Shown: one piece after another, positions 61,349 to 64,000 of the stretch | How the letters are laid out: each line of letters begins with the position of its first letter | How positions within the stretch are numbered: the stretch's first letter is position 1 | Source: Olsenella sp. SW781 | Lineage (GTDB): Bacteria > Actinomycetota > Coriobacteriia > Coriobacteriales > Atopobiaceae | Length of the DNA: 64,000 nt | NCBI RefSeq assembly: GCF_012027725.1 | Contig: NZ_SJOU01000003.1 | Location: 62,001-126,000, forward strand | Reading direction: 5' to 3' | Translations under genes and position numbers: made by a program | The notes under the pieces: model-generated | What the model was told of the DNA's origin: nothing | Seen by the model: only the letters and a program-made list of their open reading frames with translations | Databases searched by the model: none

Positions 61349-62962
61349 ATGTGCGCAGCATGTAACAGTGACGTATTCGACGTCCTCGTGGTGGGCGCGG
61401 GCATCGCGGGCTGCGAGGCCGCGCTCGCGGCGGCCGCCTCGGGCGCACGCGTGGCGCTCGCCAGCGCCGGGCAGACGTTCTCCGGCTCGAGCTTCTTCCC
61501 CGGCACCTGGGGCCTCGGCCTCGTCGGCCCGGACGGCGAGAAGGACGAGGACGACCTCGTCGGGGCGATCCTCGAGGTGGGCAGGGGCGTGGCGCTGCCC
61601 GGGCTCGCGCGCGCCCTCGTGCGCGGCGTGCAACCGGCAATCGAGCGCCTCCAGGGGCGCGGCGTCAGGCTCCTCGAGGCGGACAACCCCGACGAGCGCG
61701 ACTTCATCCCCTGCTTCGACCGCGCGCGCCGCAGCTGGCACGGGCTCGGCCGCGCGTCGTACCGGGCTGCGACCGAGACGGCGCTCGGGCGCGCCGGCGT
61801 CGTGACGCTCCCCCGCCACGAGCTCCTCGACCTCGCCGAGAAGGACGGTCGGGTCCGCGGGGCGCTCCTCCGCGACGCGCGCGGCGAGGCGCGCGCCATC
61901 GGGGCCGGCGCCGTCGTGCTGGCGACGGGCGGCTTCGGCGGGCTCTTCTCGCGCACGCTCACCATGCCCGACGTGCGGGGCACGGCCGCCGCCGTGGCCC
62001 TGCGCCACGGCGCCCGCCTCGTGAACGCGGAGTTCATCCAGATCATGCCGGGCCTCGTGGAGCCGGTGAGAGACGTCGTCTTCAACGAGCGGACCTTCCG
62101 CTACGCGCGCGTCGAGGGGCTCGACGCCACGGACGCGGGGAGGCTGCTCGACTCGCGCGGCGGGCACGGGCCCTTCACGGCGAGCCTGCCGGACCGCGCG
62201 GTCGACCTCGCCCTCGCGGCCGCCGGCCCGCGCGGCGCGGCGGTGTCCTACGACCTCCCGGCGCGCCTCCCCGAGTTCATGCAGACGTACTTCTCGTGGT
62301 TCGAGGACGCGTTCGGCCGCCGCCCGGACGAGGGCCTGCGCATCGCCCCGTACGCGCACGCCTCGAACGGCGGCATCCTCGTCGACGAGCGCGGCTCGAC
62401 CGGCGTGCCCGGGCTCTTCGCCTGCGGCGAGGCCACGGGCGGCATGCACGGCGCCGACCGCATCGGCGGCCTCTCGAGCGCCAACGGCCTCGTCTTCGGC
62501 CACGCCGCGGGGCGCGCCGCCGCGTCCTGGGCCGCGGGGCGGGCGCGAGAGGACGACGCGAGGGAGCCCCTCCCCCGCGCCCCGTCGGAACGCGGGGCAG
62601 AGGCCCTTCTCGCCCTGCGGCGCGCCATGGACGAGCGCTGCCTTCTGGGGCGCACGGACGAGGGGCTCCGCGAGATGCTCCGCCTCCTCGACGAGCTTGA
62701 CGAGAAGAACGCGCGGGCCGGGTCCGCGCGCGTGGCGAACGTCGCCCTCTCCGCCCGCGCCCTCGTCACCGCGATGCTCGCGCGCACGGAGAGCCGAGGC
62801 GCGCACTTCCGCGCTGACTTCCCCGAGGAGGACCCCGCCCAGGCGCGCCCGCTCGTGGTGCGGCTTGACGCGGACGGGCGCCCCGTGGCGGAGCCGCTCT
62901 CCCCGCGGCGGAGCCGCTCTCTTAGATCAGTCGGACCGTTCCCGACGGAAGATGAGCGCTGA
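61349..62962 (+). CDS. FAD-dependent oxidoreductase of the fumarate reductase/aspartate oxidase family
   Basis: Flavoprotein of 537 residues. The FAD motif [19 protein letters not shown] lies at 14-32. [14 protein letters not shown], the [11 protein letters not shown] block and [18 protein letters not shown] near 360 fit the SdhA/FrdA/NadB group, and the C-terminal [15 protein letters not shown] is the NadB/SdhA-type segment. It lacks the N-terminal heme domain of soluble fumarate reductases. No nadA or nadC is near, so NadB activity is unproven. The end overlaps the convergent antitoxin by 41 bases after a duplicated GCGGAGCCGCTCT, so the last 20 residues may be recently changed. Confidence 0.78.
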   Translation: MCAACNSDVFDVLVVGAGIAGCEAALAAAASGARVALASAGQTFSGSSFFPGTWGLGLVGPDGEKDEDDLVGAILEVGRGVALPGLARALVRGVQPAIERLQGRGVRLLEADNPDERDFIPCFDRARRSWHGLGRASYRAATETALGRAGVVTLPRHELLDLAEKDGRVRGALLRDARGEARAIGAGAVVLATGGFGGLFSRTLTMPDVRGTAAAVALRHGARLVNAEFIQIMPGLVEPVRDVVFNERTFRYARVEGLDATDAGRLLDSRGGHGPFTASLPDRAVDLALAAAGPRGAAVSYDLPARLPEFMQTYFSWFEDAFGRRPDEGLRIAPYAHASNGGILVDERGSTGVPGLFACGEATGGMHGADRIGGLSSANGLVFGHAAGRAAASWAAGRAREDDAREPLPRAPSERGAEALLALRRAMDERCLLGRTDEGLREMLRLLDELDEKNARAGSARVANVALSARALVTAMLARTESRGAHFRADFPEEDPAQARPLVVRLDADGRPVAEPLSPRRSRSLRSVGPFPTEDER

Positions 62963-63230
62963 TCTCGAGCGTGCCGCCGAGGGCGGCGATATAGCGTCTC
63001 AGCGTATCGACCTTGAGCAGGTCAAGTCGACCGTTCTCGATGTCCGAGATGCGCTTCTGGCTCACCCCCATGTCGCGGGAGAGCTCGGCCTGCGTGACGT
63101 CACGACTCTTGCGCGCCTGCATGAGGTTATACGTCTTGATCTTGTCCTGCGTCGCGCGCAGCGCCTCCTCCCTCAGCTCGTCGGGGATGCCGCGGCCGGC
63201 AAGGTAATCGTCAAGGGAAAGCGCCATCAT
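62922..63230 (-). CDS. XRE-family antitoxin (HigA-like)
   Basis: A 102-residue protein with a helix-turn-helix of the XRE type in RDVTQAELSRDMGVSQKRIS (about 43-62) after a helical N-terminus. Its start overlaps the toxin stop (ATGATG, 63230 or 63227). The order toxin then antitoxin is that of higBA systems. It should bind the inverted repeat at 63639-63686 and repress the pair. Confidence 0.85.
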   Translation of the reverse strand: MMALSLDDYLAGRGIPDELREEALRATQDKIKTYNLMQARKSRDVTQAELSRDMGVSQKRISDIENGRLDLLKVDTLRRYIAALGGTLEISAHLPSGTVRLI

Positions 63231-63598
63231 TTCTCACCCAGCCTCTTCAAGTGCTCAGCATAGAGCCGATCGGCTTCCGGAACGGCCCGCTTGTACCACC
63301 CTCCCCACCGCCTCTGCGTCGCGCCTGCCGACTTGTCTCCCGCGAGCAGCATGATTGCCTGTCGCTGAGGATCGAAGGCGAAGAGAATCCGAATCTCGCT
63401 CCCTCCCGGCGACGCGGGCCGCAGCTCCTTCATGTTGGGAAATCTCGAGTGCTCAACGGTGTCGACAAGCGGCCTTCCCAGCGCCGGCCCCTTTTCGGAG
63501 AGCACCGAAAGGGCGGCCCAGACATAGGCGACGGTCCTGTCATCCTGATCGTCAAGCCACTTTCGTATGTGCCCCACGTCAATCTCCCACGCTTTCAT
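63227..63598 (-). CDS. RelE/HigB-family toxin (Gp49-like)
   Basis: A 123-residue phage-derived Gp49-like/HigB toxin, predicted to cleave mRNA on the ribosome. MKELRPASPGGSEIRILFAF (about 55-74) and the IMLLAGDKSAG segment match the core strand and basic residues of the family. Start ATG 63598 lies four bases after GGGTATATC, with AAAGGG as a possible site. It is the first gene of the pair, four bases overlapping higA. Confidence 0.85.
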   Translation of the reverse strand: MKAWEIDVGHIRKWLDDQDDRTVAYVWAALSVLSEKGPALGRPLVDTVEHSRFPNMKELRPASPGGSEIRILFAFDPQRQAIMLLAGDKSAGATQRRWGGWYKRAVPEADRLYAEHLKRLGEK

Positions 63599-63877
63599 GA
63601 TATACCCTTTCTATTCTAATTTGGAAGGGCAGATTCAGTAGAACAAATGTACCATAATTCCCGTACAATTCAGTACATTTGTTCTATTTTTAGAGAGCAT
63701 GGGTTATTCTGAATCCGCAGTCGAGAGGGCCGCACGCCCCCACGCCGCCGGCGCAAGCATGGCCGACAGAACCATCGGGGCGCACACGAGACGAGAAGAG
63801 CCGCCCGCTCGAGGGCGTTCTTCTCGCCACGTGCGCGCTTGGCAGACTGCGATGCGGCAAAGGGAGGCACGAGGGGG
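63599..63877. promoter_or_regulatory. higBA control region and gene-free stretch
   Basis: A perfect 14-base inverted repeat, TAGAACAAATGTAC (63639-63652) facing its complement (63673-63686) across 20 bases, lies about 40-90 bases upstream of the toxin ATG. TAGAAT at about 63618 could be a -10. The region is markedly A/T-rich for this genome. The rest (63700-63877) holds a CGAGAAGAAC-type variant near 63821 and no gene. Confidence 0.7.
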
Positions 63878-64000
63878 CTAGAAGTCCAGCCTCACGGGGA
63901 TGCCCTGGCTGGCCATGTACTCCTTGACCTGGCGGATGCTGAAGGTGCCGAAGTGGAAGACGCTCGCGGCGAGCACGGCGTCGGCCTCGCCCTCGAGGAT
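63878..64000 (-). CDS. hisF: Imidazole glycerol phosphate synthase subunit HisF, C-terminal end
   Basis: Only the last 40 residues are in the window ([20 protein letters not shown] and on to PVRLDF then stop). This matches the C-terminal beta-alpha end of HisF, including the AASVFHFG phosphate-binding segment. It reads toward the higBA genes and hisI, in the same direction. Confidence 0.9.
   Translation of the reverse strand: MLEGEADAVLAASVFHFGTFSIRQVKEYMASQGIPVRLDF

Overview
This 64 kb window is a stretch of a very GC-rich bacterial chromosome, coding on the minus strand for about four fifths of its genes. The gene order rapZ-whiA-gap-pgk-tpiA-secG, the mraZ-rsmH-ftsL-ftsI-murF division cluster and the presence of WhiA point to Actinomycetota. 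Anaerobic-type sugar and sialic acid catabolism, a FemX-type cell-wall branching enzyme and the gene styles suggest the class Coriobacteriia (an Olsenella/Atopobium-like host-associated organism). The lineage is my inference; no rRNA is present to confirm it.

Layout. 1-5.6 kb: dcw cell-division cluster (murF, ftsI, ftsL-like, rsmH, mraZ) with a clear MraZ operator. 6-8.6 kb: xerD and pyrG. 8.8-10.5 kb: an RHH/PIN toxin-antitoxin pair and a PARG-like protein. 10.7-15.3 kb: housekeeping operon asp23-nusB-xseB-tlyA-nadK-recN. 15.7-19.2 kb: small membrane protein, HIRAN protein, release-factor-like protein, LTA-synthase-like enzyme. 19.6-29.1 kb: five tRNAs (Val, Gly x2, Cys, Leu) around a flippase-like protein, ybaK, a cysteine desulfurase-mnmA sulfur relay pair, a CmpB-like membrane protein and a SpoIIE/STAS-HATPase signalling module. 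29.5-35.1 kb: secG, tpiA, pgk, gap, whiA, rapZ. 35.1-51.2 kb: an accessory metabolic block that separates rapZ from uvrC. It holds a fructose PTS operon with a Gfo/Idh oxidoreductase, an IS1595-like insertion and a complete sialic-acid uptake and breakdown locus. 51.2-60.4 kb: uvrC and a cell-wall group (FemX-like, ATP-grasp ligase-like, DegT aminotransferase, MurJ, NlpC/P60). 60.5-64 kb: hisE, hisI and the end of hisF, with an FAD oxidoreductase and a higBA toxin-antitoxin pair lying between hisI and hisF.

The most unusual content is between the genes. A decamer, CGAGAAGGAC, occurs 33 times by my hand count, equally on both strands; 20 copies lie in the roughly 12% of the window that is intergenic, some as inverted pairs. 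This resembles the DNA-uptake sequences of Neisseria and Pasteurellaceae. Intergenic gaps also carry several families of long, often perfect inverted repeats, including a 108 bp perfect palindrome, many placed one to three bases after a stop codon. A 120 bp tract with a strict 10 bp repeat upstream of the oxidoreductase/fructose operon is a candidate multi-site operator.
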